Shown: piece after piece, positions 32,827 to 42,074 of the stretch
Layout of the letters: each line of letters opens with the position of its first letter
Numbering within the stretch: the stretch's first letter is position 1
Assembly: GCA_029260055.1 (NCBI GenBank)
Contig: JAJDDX010000418.1
Span: 1-61,229, forward strand
Reading direction: 5' to 3'
Source of the DNA: Phycisphaerae bacterium
GTDB lineage: Bacteria > Planctomycetota > Phycisphaerae > UBA1845
Length of the DNA stretch: 61,229 nt
Position numbers and translations under genes: made by a program
The notes under the pieces: model-generated
What the model was told of the DNA's origin: nothing
Seen by the model: the letters and a program-made list of their open reading frames with translations, nothing else
The model's database searches: none

Positions 32827-34410
32827 TCAGTCGGCGCCTTCCTGTTCGAGGGCGAATTCCTCGGGGTGGATTCGCTCGTAGGCCTCTTCCTCGACCCGTT
32901 TCTCCTGCGCGTCGGCCCGCCTCTTGAGATAACGCCTCACGCCGAGGTTTATCAGAATGCAGGCGACGATGCCGACCGCCTCGAGATGGAGGATCGCACG
33001 GGCGACGAGCGCAGTGGCGGCGGCCGCGATCGCCGCCGAAAGGAACCAACTGGTCACGACCCAGATCGCCCTTCCGAGCTTCAGTTCCGCGTCGCCGCGC
33101 TGGAAAATGCGGTCCGCCATGCCGGTCGTCACGACGGCTGCGAAGGTGACGTATGTCGTAGACACGGGCAGGCCCAGGCTGCTGGCGGTCGCGATGACGC
33201 TGGCCGAGACGGACATGATGACGCACGCACGAAGGCTGTCGTAGTGGACCGTCTTGCCGGCGGGTGTCAGCGATGCTCGCGGTGAGAGGGCGGGCGCATC
33301 GCCCCGGAAACGAAGCAATTTCGACGCGAGTCTCACGCACCAATCCGGCGCCCACAGCGCCACGTGGTCGCCCATGCTGCCGGTCGCGACGGCGGCCCTG
33401 GTGACCCGTTGGGCGTTTTTGGTGGTCATGCCGACGAACAGAAGCAAGCCGCAGATCAGCAACATCCACCAGGCAATCGGCACCTTCGTGCCAATCTCCA
33501 GATTCTGTGCTTGGAGCAGGTTGATGGCCGCCAACCCGGGCGATGCGCAGTTGGCGAGGTCGTTCTGCCCGAACGCGAACGCCATGGCGATCATGCCCAG
33601 CACCGCGAGTGTCGGGAACAACAATCGCGCCGCGCGCCGCCTGAAGATCACGAGAGCCAGATGGATCAGGATGCCGAAGGCCGCCCACAGGATCGCGATC
33701 AAGAGTGCCGTGGCAATATCAGCCTCTGCACTCTCATCGATGCGCTTGAGCAGGCCCTTGAGCTCCTTGACGATGCCTACGTTCTTCATCCCTTTCAGCA
33801 GAAGAAAGTAGCACAGCCCGGCGCACAGCCCGCCGCCGGTCCACCCGCCGTGCAGCAGGAGCGTGGACAGACTGGTCGACTTGTCTCGGATGGCTCCGCG
33901 CACGGCCCGCTGCACAAAGAACGCAATGGCCCCGGTCAGGATGATGGAGATGACAATGCCCGATACGACGATGCCAGCTTTGCCCCATCTCACAGCCGCG
34001 GCGTTGACGGCGATCGCCGCGCCGAGAAGCTCGAAGACCAGGCAAGCCGTCGTGCTGACCGGCATGCCGAACGCCGAATAGCTGTAAAGAAGCACGGTGT
34101 CGACGATGTAGACGCTGACGTAGACCGTCAGCGCTGCCTTCAGCGTCCCCATCATCGTCGGGTCGAAAATGCCCTTGCGCGCCGTGTCGATCACGTCCGA
34201 ACTGAAGACCGCGCCTAGCACGACAGCCGCGCCGGCGATCAGCACCGCCGTATTGCGCGGCATGACCCGTGCTCCGAACACGGCGTTGACGAGATTGGCG
34301 GCGTCGTTCCGCCCGACTTCAATGGTGTCCCACAGCAGCAGGCCGACGGCCAGTGCGAGAACCGCCAGCGAAAAGTGATCGAGCGTGCTGAGGTCGATAA
34401 TCGCCATCAT
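32827..34410 (-). CDS. PiT-family inorganic phosphate transporter
   Basis: 527 residues; ATGs at 34410 and 34407 are both possible. Multi-pass membrane protein with the duplicated PiT signature: GRNDAANLVNAVFGARVM near the N-terminus and AFGQNDLANCASPG in the second half. Further hallmarks are SVYIVDTVLLYSYSAFGMPVSTTACLVFELLG and ASSLGLPVSTTYVTFAAVV. Between them is a soluble linker. PiT carriers import metal-phosphate with protons or sodium. The C-terminus is charged. The DUF47 gene lies 142 bases upstream on the same strand, the usual partner. Confidence 0.93.
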   Translation of the reverse strand: MMAIIDLSTLDHFSLAVLALAVGLLLWDTIEVGRNDAANLVNAVFGARVMPRNTAVLIAGAAVVLGAVFSSDVIDTARKGIFDPTMMGTLKAALTVYVSVYIVDTVLLYSYSAFGMPVSTTACLVFELLGAAIAVNAAAVRWGKAGIVVSGIVISIILTGAIAFFVQRAVRGAIRDKSTSLSTLLLHGGWTGGGLCAGLCYFLLLKGMKNVGIVKELKGLLKRIDESAEADIATALLIAILWAAFGILIHLALVIFRRRAARLLFPTLAVLGMIAMAFAFGQNDLANCASPGLAAINLLQAQNLEIGTKVPIAWWMLLICGLLLFVGMTTKNAQRVTRAAVATGSMGDHVALWAPDWCVRLASKLLRFRGDAPALSPRASLTPAGKTVHYDSLRACVIMSVSASVIATASSLGLPVSTTYVTFAAVVTTGMADRIFQRGDAELKLGRAIWVVTSWFLSAAIAAAATALVARAILHLEAVGIVACILINLGVRRYLKRRADAQEKRVEEEAYERIHPEEFALEQEGAD

Positions 34411-34552
34411 GTCGATCGGGCCGATACGGCTGTAAGGGGAAGCGGTTTGGGGTCATCCGTGGAACCGCTCATTCTGCTTTCGCTCGCCTGTCGAAACGAG
34501 GGCACCGCGGCAGCCAAGAGCCGCTGGGGAAGTTCCGCCATCCACGCCGCGC

Positions 34553-35224
34553 CTAGGTGGACAGCATCCGCCGCAAACGATCGCCCGTCTTTTCCGCGAA
34601 GTTGGCGAGTTGACCGAGCTCGCCGAAAATGCGGAACCAGAGGAATAGATCCGAAGGCTTCAGTTCGTCTTCCAACGCGAAGAGCTGCTGGGACAGTGAA
34701 TACTGAAGACGGTCAGCCTCCCATTCCGTCTTCTCGAGATCGGTGACCATCGCGAGCGCCTGCGTCGCCTCCGCGCCGACCATGTCGCCCTCGACCAGCG
34801 TCGGCATGAAGTCCGCGATCGCGCTCGTGCCGTCGCACACTTGAACCACCTTGTCGAGGTAGCCGAACACGGAATCGGCGAGCGAGCCGGGCAGCTTCAG
34901 TTTCTTCAGCGTGAGCAACACGGCGAGGTCCTCGACCGAATCCGCCATATCGTCCTGGAGCTTGATATACCCCAGCAGGTCGCCGCGGTAGACCGGAAGA
35001 AAGAACCGCTTCGGAATCGTGCGACGGATGTCGTCCTTGATCAGGTCCGCCTCGTGCTCGGCTTTGAAGACCTTCTTCGCCAGCCCGTCAAGGTCGTCGT
35101 ACCGCTCGTCACGAACCGCTTCGAATAACGGCCGAACGAAGGATACGCACTCCATTACCGTCTTCATGTGGTACCGCAAGGGCTCGAAAGGCGACTCGCG
35201 GAACATCTCTTGAATCACGGCCAT
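34553..35224 (-). CDS. DUF47/PhoU-like protein, partner of PiT
   Basis: 223 residues from ATG 35224. All-helical TIGR00153/DUF47 protein: FRESPFEPLRYHMKTVMECV, KVFKAEHEADLIKDDIRRTIPKRFFLPVYRGDLLGYIKLQDDMADSVEDLA and a C-terminal EKTGDRLRRML. The ExxxD pattern in 'EHEADLIKDDI' and 'QDDMADSVED' is the metal-binding PhoU-type repeat. Such proteins regulate the adjacent PiT transporter. Spacing and strand support an operon with it. Confidence 0.92.
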   Translation of the reverse strand: MAVIQEMFRESPFEPLRYHMKTVMECVSFVRPLFEAVRDERYDDLDGLAKKVFKAEHEADLIKDDIRRTIPKRFFLPVYRGDLLGYIKLQDDMADSVEDLAVLLTLKKLKLPGSLADSVFGYLDKVVQVCDGTSAIADFMPTLVEGDMVGAEATQALAMVTDLEKTEWEADRLQYSLSQQLFALEDELKPSDLFLWFRIFGELGQLANFAEKTGDRLRRMLST

Positions 35225-35326
35225 TCGGGAATCTCCGATTCTTCAGTTCATGCTGCGGGCGGTAAGGGTCGCACAGCGCTCGACGTTTGGCAAGCACGGC
35301 GGAAGCCCCAAGCCGGTGCCTGTGAG

Positions 35327-37486
35327 TTACTTCTTCTTCGACATCCCCAGGGCCCGCCACATGAAAGCCAGCCGGTCCGCCGCCTCGTCGATCTTCATCG
35401 AAGTCGGCTTGCCCGCACTGTGCCCCGCCTGGGTCTGGATTCGGATCAACGTCGGGTTGTCGCCCGCGTGCGCAGCCTGCAGAGCGGCCGCGAACTTGAA
35501 ACTGTGGGCCGGAACGACGCGGTCGTCGTGGTCGCTCGTCATGATCAAAGTGGACGGATAGGACGTGCCGGGCTTGAGGTTGTGAAGCGGCGAGTAGGCG
35601 TACATCGCCTTGAACTCGTCGGCATTATCGACGGACCCGTAGTCGGACACCCACGCCCAGCCGATCGTGAATCGTTCAAAACGGAGCATGTCGAGCACGC
35701 CGACCTGAGGGACGGCCGCCCCGAACAAGTCCGGACGCTGCGTCATGCACGCGCCGACCAGCAAGCCGCCGTTGCTCCCGCCGCCGATCGCCAGCTTCTC
35801 CGGGCGAGTAAAATGGTACTCGATCAGGAACTCGGCCGCCGTGACGAAGTCGTCGAAGCAGTTCTGCTTGTTGAGCTTCTTCCCCGCATCATGCCATTCC
35901 TTGCCGTATTCCCCGCCGCCGCGAATGTTGGCCACGGCGAAGACGCCGCCTCTTTCCATCCAAACCAGGTTCGCCACCGAAAAGAAGGGCTCAATCGCGA
36001 TGTCGAACCCGCCGTACCCGTACAAGTACGTGGGGTTCTCGGCGCGTCGCATCATCCGCTTCGGGTAGTTGACGTAGATCGGCACCTCGACATTGTCCTT
36101 CGTGCGGAAGAACATCTGCCTGGTGGTGTATTGCTGGGGATTGAAGCCGATCTTGGGCTCGCGAAACACGCTACTCACGCCCGTCGACACGTCGTACCGG
36201 TAGATCGCCGTCGGCTGGGTGTAACTCTTGAAGCTGTAGAACGTCTCCGGATCATCGCGCCGGCCGTCGAAGCCGCGCGCCGAGCCGATCCCGGGCAACT
36301 CGACCTCGCCCGCTTCGGTACCATCCAGGTTGTAGACGATGATCCGGGTCGCGGCATTGGCTAGATAACGCCCTATGAACTTCCCGCCGACGGTCGTGGC
36401 TGATCGGAGTGCGTCGATACGCTGTTTGATAACCTGCTTCCAGCGGGTACGCTCAGGATTCTCGATGTCGATCGCAATGACGCGCCCGCGGGGGGCATCC
36501 AGATCGGTCTGGAACCAAAACACCGTGCCGTCGTTGTCGACGAAGTTGTACTTGGCCTCGAACTTGTCGATCAGTTCGACCACCTTGCTCTTGTCGTCCT
36601 TCAGGTCCTTGTAGAGGACCAAGTTATTCCTTTCCGTCCCTTTCGAGACGCTGATGATCAGGTAGCGTCCGTCGTCCGTCACGTAGCCGCTGAAACCCCA
36701 CTCCTTCTGATCGGGACGCTCATAGACCAGCGTGTCGGCCGATTGCGGCGTCCCGACGCGGTGGTAGTAGAGCTTCTGGAAGTAGTTCGCCTCTTGAAGG
36801 GCGGCTCCCTCCTTCGGCTTGGGGAATCGGCCGTAGAAGAAGCCCTTGCTGTCGGCGGTCCAGGACGGCGACGTGAACTTCGTCCATTCGAGGTGATCGT
36901 CGAGGTCCTTGCCGGTCTCTATGTCCCGCACGCGCCACTCGACCCAATCCGAACCCGCCTTGACGATGCCATAGGCGATGTACTTCCCGTTCTCGCTGAC
37001 GTCGTAGCCGTACATTGCCACCGTGCCGTCGGCGGAGAACTTGTTCGGATCGATCAGCACCGCAGGCTCGTCGCTGAGCGTCTTCGTCGTATACAGCACG
37101 TCGTGGTTCTGGAGCCCGTCGTTCTTCTTGAAGTAGTACCGGCCGCCCTTCTTGTGCGGCGGGCTGTAGCGCTCGTAGTTCCACAACTCAGTCAGACGCT
37201 TGCGAAATGTCTCTCGCTCCGGGATCTCGCTGAGGTAGCTGCCCGTGATCTTGTTCTGCGCGTCGATCCAGGCGCGTGACTCGTCGGAATCCGGGGCCTC
37301 GAGCCAGCGGTAGGGGTCGGGCACCGTCACGCCGTGGTATTCGTCGACCTGGTCGCACTTTCGTGCCTTGGGGTATTCAAACGGCTTATCGGCGCCCGCG
37401 AGCGCGTCGGCGGCCCATCCGGCGAGCACGTAGCCGGAGAGAGCGGTTGCGGCCATCAGTCGAATTAGCTTGCGTGATCCACGCAT
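35327..37486 (-). CDS. Prolyl oligopeptidase (S9A) with signal peptide
   Basis: The start is ATG 37486 with GGAGAGG upstream (the frame is open to 37729 but the extension is not protein-like). About 719 residues. Residues 1-31 form a signal peptide ending ALAGA, so the enzyme is exported. The N-terminal part shows YHGVTVPDPYRWLE and beta-propeller repeats. The C-terminal hydrolase has YGYGGFDIAIEPFFS, the nucleophile in GGGSNGGLLVGA, Asp in TSDHDDRVVPAHS and His in QAGHSAGKPT. It cleaves short peptides after proline. Its gene is convergent with DUF47 spacing and divergent from uvrC. Confidence 0.93.
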   Translation of the reverse strand: MRGSRKLIRLMAATALSGYVLAGWAADALAGADKPFEYPKARKCDQVDEYHGVTVPDPYRWLEAPDSDESRAWIDAQNKITGSYLSEIPERETFRKRLTELWNYERYSPPHKKGGRYYFKKNDGLQNHDVLYTTKTLSDEPAVLIDPNKFSADGTVAMYGYDVSENGKYIAYGIVKAGSDWVEWRVRDIETGKDLDDHLEWTKFTSPSWTADSKGFFYGRFPKPKEGAALQEANYFQKLYYHRVGTPQSADTLVYERPDQKEWGFSGYVTDDGRYLIISVSKGTERNNLVLYKDLKDDKSKVVELIDKFEAKYNFVDNDGTVFWFQTDLDAPRGRVIAIDIENPERTRWKQVIKQRIDALRSATTVGGKFIGRYLANAATRIIVYNLDGTEAGEVELPGIGSARGFDGRRDDPETFYSFKSYTQPTAIYRYDVSTGVSSVFREPKIGFNPQQYTTRQMFFRTKDNVEVPIYVNYPKRMMRRAENPTYLYGYGGFDIAIEPFFSVANLVWMERGGVFAVANIRGGGEYGKEWHDAGKKLNKQNCFDDFVTAAEFLIEYHFTRPEKLAIGGGSNGGLLVGACMTQRPDLFGAAVPQVGVLDMLRFERFTIGWAWVSDYGSVDNADEFKAMYAYSPLHNLKPGTSYPSTLIMTSDHDDRVVPAHSFKFAAALQAAHAGDNPTLIRIQTQAGHSAGKPTSMKIDEAADRLAFMWRALGMSKKK

Positions 37487-37716
37487 GGTCTGTCCTCTCC
37501 GTTCTGTTCCGGATGTAAACACGGCGCTGTAGCCGAGCTTCAGCGGCGCTTCCCGTTGGGCTCCAGATGATCTCGTTCGCCCCGGCCCTCTTGCCGAAGC
37601 CCGAGCATCCGCGTTGTAACCGAGCCCAGGGCGCCGGACAAGTTTCCGACGCCGATCACGGTCGAACCCGTCGCCGGGCTCGTTCGCAGCCGATATCCGC
37701 GTAGAATGGGCACGAT

Positions 37717-39108
37717 ATGGACGCCGCACGACACGACGAGGTCAGAAAGCGAATCTCTCAGTTCCCGAAGGTGCCCGGCGTCTACCTCATGAAGGACCGG
37801 GAAGGCCGGGTCCTCTACGTCGGCAAGGCCAAGGACCTGCGATCCCGAGTCGCCAGCTACTTCCAGCCCGGTGCCGACCTGCTCAACACACGCGGCCCGG
37901 ACATCTGCCGGATGATCGAACAGGTCTGCGATGTCGACTTCATCGAGTGCGACACCGAAGTCGACGCCCTCTTGAAGGAAAACCGGCTGATCAAGGACAT
38001 TCAGCCGCCGCACAACGTCGCGCTCAAGGACGGCAAGACGTTCCCCTACATCGAGATCACGACCCGCGACGACTTCCCCGGCGTCTACGTGACACGGACC
38101 CCACGCTCCAAGGGAACAAAACTCTACGGCCCGTTTATCAACGTGACGGGCATCCGCGACGCCGTCAACGCCCTCCAGAAGGTCTTCAAGTACCGCACGT
38201 GTGAGCTGGAAATCCGCGAGGGCGACGAATCCCGCCGCCACTTTCGCCCCTGCCTGCTACACGCGATCAACCGCTGCACAGCGCCCTGTGCCGCGAAAAT
38301 CAGCAAGGAAGAGTACCGCCGCGACACCGACCGCATGAAGAAGTTCCTCGCGAGCAAACGAAGCACGGTGCTGCGGCAAATGACGCGTGAGATGGATTCA
38401 GCCTCCGAGGAACTGAGGTTCGAAGATGCCGCCACGCTCCGCGATCGGATCAAGGCGATACAGTCCCTCTCGCTCTCCGGAGATGTCCACGAAGACGTGC
38501 AGCCGGAGGTCTTCTACATCGATCCCCGCGAGGGGCTCGACAAACTGGCCGACCTGCTGAGCCTCGAAGCCGCCCCGCGCAGCATGGAATGTGTCGATAT
38601 CGCACACCTGCAGGGCGACGAGACGGTCGGGTCGCTGGTCTGTTTCATCGACGGCAAACCGCTCAAAAGTGGCTACCGCCGATTCAAGATCAAGACCGTC
38701 GATGGCGTCGACGACTACGCAGCCATCCGGGAGGTGCTCACGCGGCGATACCGCTACGCCGCTGCGGGCGAGGAACTCTACCCAGACGTGATCCTGATCG
38801 ACGGCGGCCTCGGGCAACTACACGCAGGGCTCGAAGCGTTCAGCGAGATGGATATGCGTCCGCCCATGGTCATCTCGCTGGCCAAACGCGAGGAAGAGGT
38901 ATACATCCAAGCGAAAAGCGCCCCCGTGCGACTTCCTCGCAACAATGCGGCCCTGCGATTGCTCCAACAAATGCGCGACGAGGCCCACCGTTTCGCACAG
39001 CACTACCACCATCAGCTCAGACGCAAGAAGACCTTCGAAAAGGAGGTGGGCGAAGGACGCCGACCACCGGCTGCACGCAAGACGAGGCGACGAACGGATG
39101 GCGGCTAG
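37717..39108 (+). CDS. uvrC: UvrC-like excinuclease subunit lacking the helix-hairpin-helix end
   Basis: 463 residues from ATG 37717. GIY-YIG nuclease domain: FPKVPGVYLMKDREGRVLYVGKAKDLRSR (residues about 16-44). Cys cluster CLLHAINRCTAPC, then the UVR/UvrB-binding motif MTREMDSASEELRFEDAATLRDRI, and the RNase H-like C-terminal nuclease with ECVDIAHLQGDETVGS and ILIDGGLGQLHAG. The usual ~600-residue UvrC ends in tandem HhH motifs; here the chain stops after HHQLRRKKTFEKE, with a basic tail. The short form may be normal for this lineage. The reaction is dual incision in nucleotide excision repair together with UvrA/UvrB. Confidence 0.92.
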   Translation: MDAARHDEVRKRISQFPKVPGVYLMKDREGRVLYVGKAKDLRSRVASYFQPGADLLNTRGPDICRMIEQVCDVDFIECDTEVDALLKENRLIKDIQPPHNVALKDGKTFPYIEITTRDDFPGVYVTRTPRSKGTKLYGPFINVTGIRDAVNALQKVFKYRTCELEIREGDESRRHFRPCLLHAINRCTAPCAAKISKEEYRRDTDRMKKFLASKRSTVLRQMTREMDSASEELRFEDAATLRDRIKAIQSLSLSGDVHEDVQPEVFYIDPREGLDKLADLLSLEAAPRSMECVDIAHLQGDETVGSLVCFIDGKPLKSGYRRFKIKTVDGVDDYAAIREVLTRRYRYAAAGEELYPDVILIDGGLGQLHAGLEAFSEMDMRPPMVISLAKREEEVYIQAKSAPVRLPRNNAALRLLQQMRDEAHRFAQHYHHQLRRKKTFEKEVGEGRRPPAARKTRRRTDGG

Positions 39109-39238
39109 CCGGTGTCCCCGCTGGCGATCCGCTGCCGAAGCTGGTAATCTGCGCAGGTACGCCACACCGGCCTGGGTTCCTACGGCGGCCGGCACGGAGG
39201 CTGGTTCTTACACACGACAACGACGAAGGAGCAATCTG

Positions 39239-39826
39239 ATGCGCACACCTGCGATAGCACTCGGCATAACTGCGCTGGCGGCCGGTCTGATGGCCGGATG
39301 CAACCCAGCCGTCCCGACGGACGGCGGTAACGGCAACGGAGTCCTCGACAACGTCAACGTGGATTTCAATCTGGGCACCGGGCTCGGCGACTTCGAGGTC
39401 GAAGCCGGCGTGCCCAAGACGCTAGTCGGCACGGGGCGATTCAGTCTCACCGGCGCTACCGCGTCCGGTGGCGTCTTCATCCTCGATCCGTCCGACGTGA
39501 CCGTCATTCCGGGGGACACCAGCGGCGGGAAGGGTGCCGCCGACCTGCAAACGGGCGATCCGCTTCAAATCACCGTCTTGATCGATGGCATCGAGGACGT
39601 CGACACCGTGTGCACCGACGGCGAGCAATACGGCCCATACAGCATTACGCTGGACGAGAACAACGTGCCCGTCTCGATCGACCCATCAGAGATCAACCTG
39701 ACGGCCAACACCATCGCGCTGCTGAATTCCGGGGAGTTCAGCATTTGTATCGCCGTGCTGTCGCCGGTATCAGGTACGGTGCGGATCGCGACGCTGACCT
39801 TCTCCGTTGTCCCCTCGCTGGAATAA
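39239..39826 (+). CDS. Small lipoprotein
   Basis: ATG 39239 with AAGGAG upstream; 195 residues. The signal MRTPAIALGITALAAGLMAGC ends in a good lipobox (LMAGC). The mature region starts with a Gly/Asn linker (TDGGNGNGVLDNVNVDFN) and continues as a beta-rich domain (FEVEAGVPKTLVGTGRFSL, PLQITVLIDGIEDVDTVC, GTVRIATLTFSVV). No family recognised. It stands alone and is followed by a strong hairpin. Confidence 0.75.
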   Translation: MRTPAIALGITALAAGLMAGCNPAVPTDGGNGNGVLDNVNVDFNLGTGLGDFEVEAGVPKTLVGTGRFSLTGATASGGVFILDPSDVTVIPGDTSGGKGAADLQTGDPLQITVLIDGIEDVDTVCTDGEQYGPYSITLDENNVPVSIDPSEINLTANTIALLNSGEFSICIAVLSPVSGTVRIATLTFSVVPSLE

Positions 39827-39871
39827 AGCCAAATCTCGCCGCGGGCTTCCCACTCGCGCGGATCTGAAGAA

Positions 39872-39909
39872 GCGACCCCGGACCCCGCACGCGGCGGGCC
39901 CGGGGTCGC
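39872..39909 (+). terminator. Strong hairpin terminator after the lipoprotein
   Basis: GCGACCCCGG pairs perfectly with CCGGGGTCGC around an 18-base GC-rich loop and is followed by GTTGTAT. It lies 46 bases downstream of the lipoprotein stop. Confidence 0.65.
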
Positions 39910-39976
39910 GTTGTATAGTCACAGCGAGTGAGCCGGACCGTGTGCCACTATCGGTGTTCCCGACAGTGCCGGACGG

Positions 39977-40006
39977 GTGGCATGGGCAAGCAGCAGCTTG
40001 CCCGTG
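39977..40006. repeat. 30-base hairpin repeat, copy A
   Basis: GGGCAAGC-AGCA-GCTTGCCC core inside a 30-base unit identical to the one at 42030-42059. It lies in the intergenic region before the convergent membrane protein gene. Confidence 0.8.
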
Positions 40007-40052
40007 AACCCACAAGGCGACCTGGCTTGTGCCGCCTCATCACGACATGCGA

Positions 40053-40583
40053 CTAGCCCGCAGTCGGCTTCGGCTTGCAGAACAGCGCGCACAGCACGAG
40101 CCCGACTGCCGCGAGCAAACCGAACATGCACAACCCCGCCGACGGCACAGCCAGCCATTCGAGCGACTCCTTCGCCGCGCCCGTGCTGCCCATGCCCGGT
40201 GCCTTCAGCGCCGCCAGCATCCAGTAGAGCGAGTAGCCCAACGAACCGACGCCCACCGCCAGCGCGGTGAAGACGCGCGGCTTGCCCGCACCCACCGCCG
40301 TCAGAAGGAGGATGACGCCGACCGCCACGGCGCCGAGCCCGTTCGCGTGAAGGTGCGCCCGCTTGAAGTAGACCCACGATTTACTGGTGACCTTCTTCAT
40401 CGCGGCCTCATCGCTCTTGTAGACCGTCTCGAACACGTCCTGCGCCGTGGCCTTCAGGTGGCCCTTGATCGAACTCTCGACCGCCCCGAACGCGCCGCCC
40501 AGGCCGAAACCGAATAGCAGCGTCAAGAGGGCGAACACGAGCCCGAACCGCATGTCCACGAGCCCTGATCTGGAGTCACTCAT
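40053..40583 (-). CDS. Four-helix membrane protein of unknown function
   Basis: ATG 40583 (MSDSRSGLVDMRFGLVF); 176 residues. Four hydrophobic segments: FALLTLLFGFGLGGAFG, GLGAVAVGVILLLTAVG, FTALAVGVGSLGYSLYWML, and GLCMFGLLAAVGLVLCALF. Between the first and second is a soluble stretch with KATAQDVFETVYKSDEAAMKKV. The tail is KPKPTAG. It resembles small integral membrane proteins annotated only as hypothetical. No partner gene on the same strand. Confidence 0.7.
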   Translation of the reverse strand: MSDSRSGLVDMRFGLVFALLTLLFGFGLGGAFGAVESSIKGHLKATAQDVFETVYKSDEAAMKKVTSKSWVYFKRAHLHANGLGAVAVGVILLLTAVGAGKPRVFTALAVGVGSLGYSLYWMLAALKAPGMGSTGAAKESLEWLAVPSAGLCMFGLLAAVGLVLCALFCKPKPTAG

Positions 40584-40884
40584 CTGTTTCCCACGCCTCA
40601 CATTTGGATCAACATCAGTCACGCGCGAACGCAAAGCCAGCCTTCCCATCCGGTAAGGCCGCCGCCTGGAATAGTGACCGACTCCGGGCGTCACGGACTT
40701 GATGTCGTGGTCCATCGGCCTGGCGGCAAGAGCCCGAGGCCCGCCAACCACGACTTCGACCTTATCGGCTCGGGGCCGTACAGAAGTCCCGCCTTCCTTG
40801 GCCCGGTGAGCCCGGGCCGCTACCGTAGGGACGGGCCGAAGCCCGCTTTAGGGATTGCCCGTGGAAAGCCACAAGGAGCCTGGT

Positions 40885-41835
40885 ATGAGCCGTGCCGTTT
40901 TGGTCGCGATCGCCCTGACTGCCTGCTGCAGCGCTTTGGCTGACGATGAACCGGAGCCCGCCCAAGACGCGGACCAAGCCTCGAAGACGACCAAAGTGGT
41001 CATGCTCGGCACTGGCACGCCGAACGCAGACCCCGACCGGTTCGGCCCCGCAACCGCGATCATCGTAAACGGCACGCCCTACATCGTAGACTGCGGCCCC
41101 GGTATCGTCAGGCGAGCCGCAGCCGCCCGGCGAGCCGGCGCAGCGAGCCTCGCCGCCCGCAACCTCGACAAGGTATTCATCACGCACCTGCACTCCGACC
41201 ACACACTGGGCTATCCCGACCTGATCTTCAGCCCGTGGGTGCTTGGTCGAAAGGTGCCGCTCGAAGCCTACGGCCCGCCGGGCCTCGCCACGATGACCGA
41301 CCACATCCAAAAGGCCTACGCCCAGGACACGCACCTCCGGCTTGACGGGTTCGAGCCGGCCAACCCGGACGGCTACAAGGTCAACGTCCACGAGGTCGGC
41401 CCCGGTCTTATCTACAAAGACGACAACGTCAGCGTCACCGCTTTTCCGGTCAAGCACGGATCATGGGAGCACGCCTACGGTTTCAAGTTCGAAACAGCCG
41501 ACCACACCATCGTCATCTCGGGCGATACCCGAGGCGTCGAGGAACTCGTCCGGCAGGCTGCCGGCTGCGACGTCTTGATCCACGAGGTCTATTCGCAAGC
41601 GGGCTACGAGACCCGCAAGCCGGTCTGGAAGAAGTACCACGCCTCGTTCCACACCTCGTCGCGAGAGCTGGCCGAGATCGCGGTCAAGGCCAAGCCCAAG
41701 CTGCTGGTCCTCTACCATCAGTTACTCTGGGGCACGACCGAGGAGGCGTTGCTGGCCGAGATCGCCGCCATCTACGACGGCAAGGTAGTCTCCGGCAAAG
41801 ACCTCGACATCTTCGAGCTTGACGAGTTGAAGTAA
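40885..41835 (+). CDS. Secreted metallo-beta-lactamase-fold hydrolase (RNase Z-like)
   Basis: ATG 40885 with AAGGAG upstream; 316 residues. Signal peptide MSRAVLVAIALTACCSALA. The MBL fold is complete: VVMLGTGTPNADPDRFGPA, YIVDCGPG, FITHLHSDHTLGYPDLI (the HxHxDH zinc motif), PVKHGSW, VISGDTRGVEELV, and a last His in LVLYHQLLWG. The opening 'LGTGTPxxxxxRxGP' and 'HLHSDH' are typical of RNase Z/arylsulfatase-like members, but export makes tRNA processing unlikely. The natural substrate is unknown. Confidence 0.88.
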   Translation: MSRAVLVAIALTACCSALADDEPEPAQDADQASKTTKVVMLGTGTPNADPDRFGPATAIIVNGTPYIVDCGPGIVRRAAAARRAGAASLAARNLDKVFITHLHSDHTLGYPDLIFSPWVLGRKVPLEAYGPPGLATMTDHIQKAYAQDTHLRLDGFEPANPDGYKVNVHEVGPGLIYKDDNVSVTAFPVKHGSWEHAYGFKFETADHTIVISGDTRGVEELVRQAAGCDVLIHEVYSQAGYETRKPVWKKYHASFHTSSRELAEIAVKAKPKLLVLYHQLLWGTTEEALLAEIAAIYDGKVVSGKDLDIFELDELK

Positions 41836-41905
41836 CGCGGAGCGCGCGGCCCGAGCCCGACGGGCGTGTGCCCGATGAGCCCAAGTGAGACGGGCGCGCT
41901 TTCAG

Positions 41906-42012
41906 ATTCCCCCCTTGCCAAGGGGGGACAGAGGGGGGTCTGTCTGCGGAACCGTGCGGACGCCGTCTGAAGAAAGTACCTCCCCCAGCCCCTCCTTGTT
42001 AAGGAGGGGAGC
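41906..42012. repeat. MITE-like pair of palindromic repeat ends
   Basis: The left end (41906-41940) is a palindrome CCCCCCTTGCCAAGGGGGG followed by ACAGAGGGGGGTC. The right end (about 41979-42012) is its inverted counterpart, ACCTCCCCCAGCCCCTCCTTGTTAAGGAGGGG. Together they bracket about 40 unrelated bases and read as one ~107-base element with inverted ends. A related single end lies inside a gene at 49903. Confidence 0.65.
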
Positions 42013-42029
42013 CGACCCACGCTGTCCGC

Positions 42030-42059
42030 GTGGCATGGGCAAGCAGCAGCTTGCCCGTG
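42030..42059. repeat. 30-base hairpin repeat, copy B
   Basis: Identical to the unit at 39977-40006 (core GGGCAAGC-AGCA-GCTTGCCC). It lies right before the end of the carbonic anhydrase-like gene. Confidence 0.8.
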
Positions 42060-42074
42060 TGGCAGCGCTGCGGC

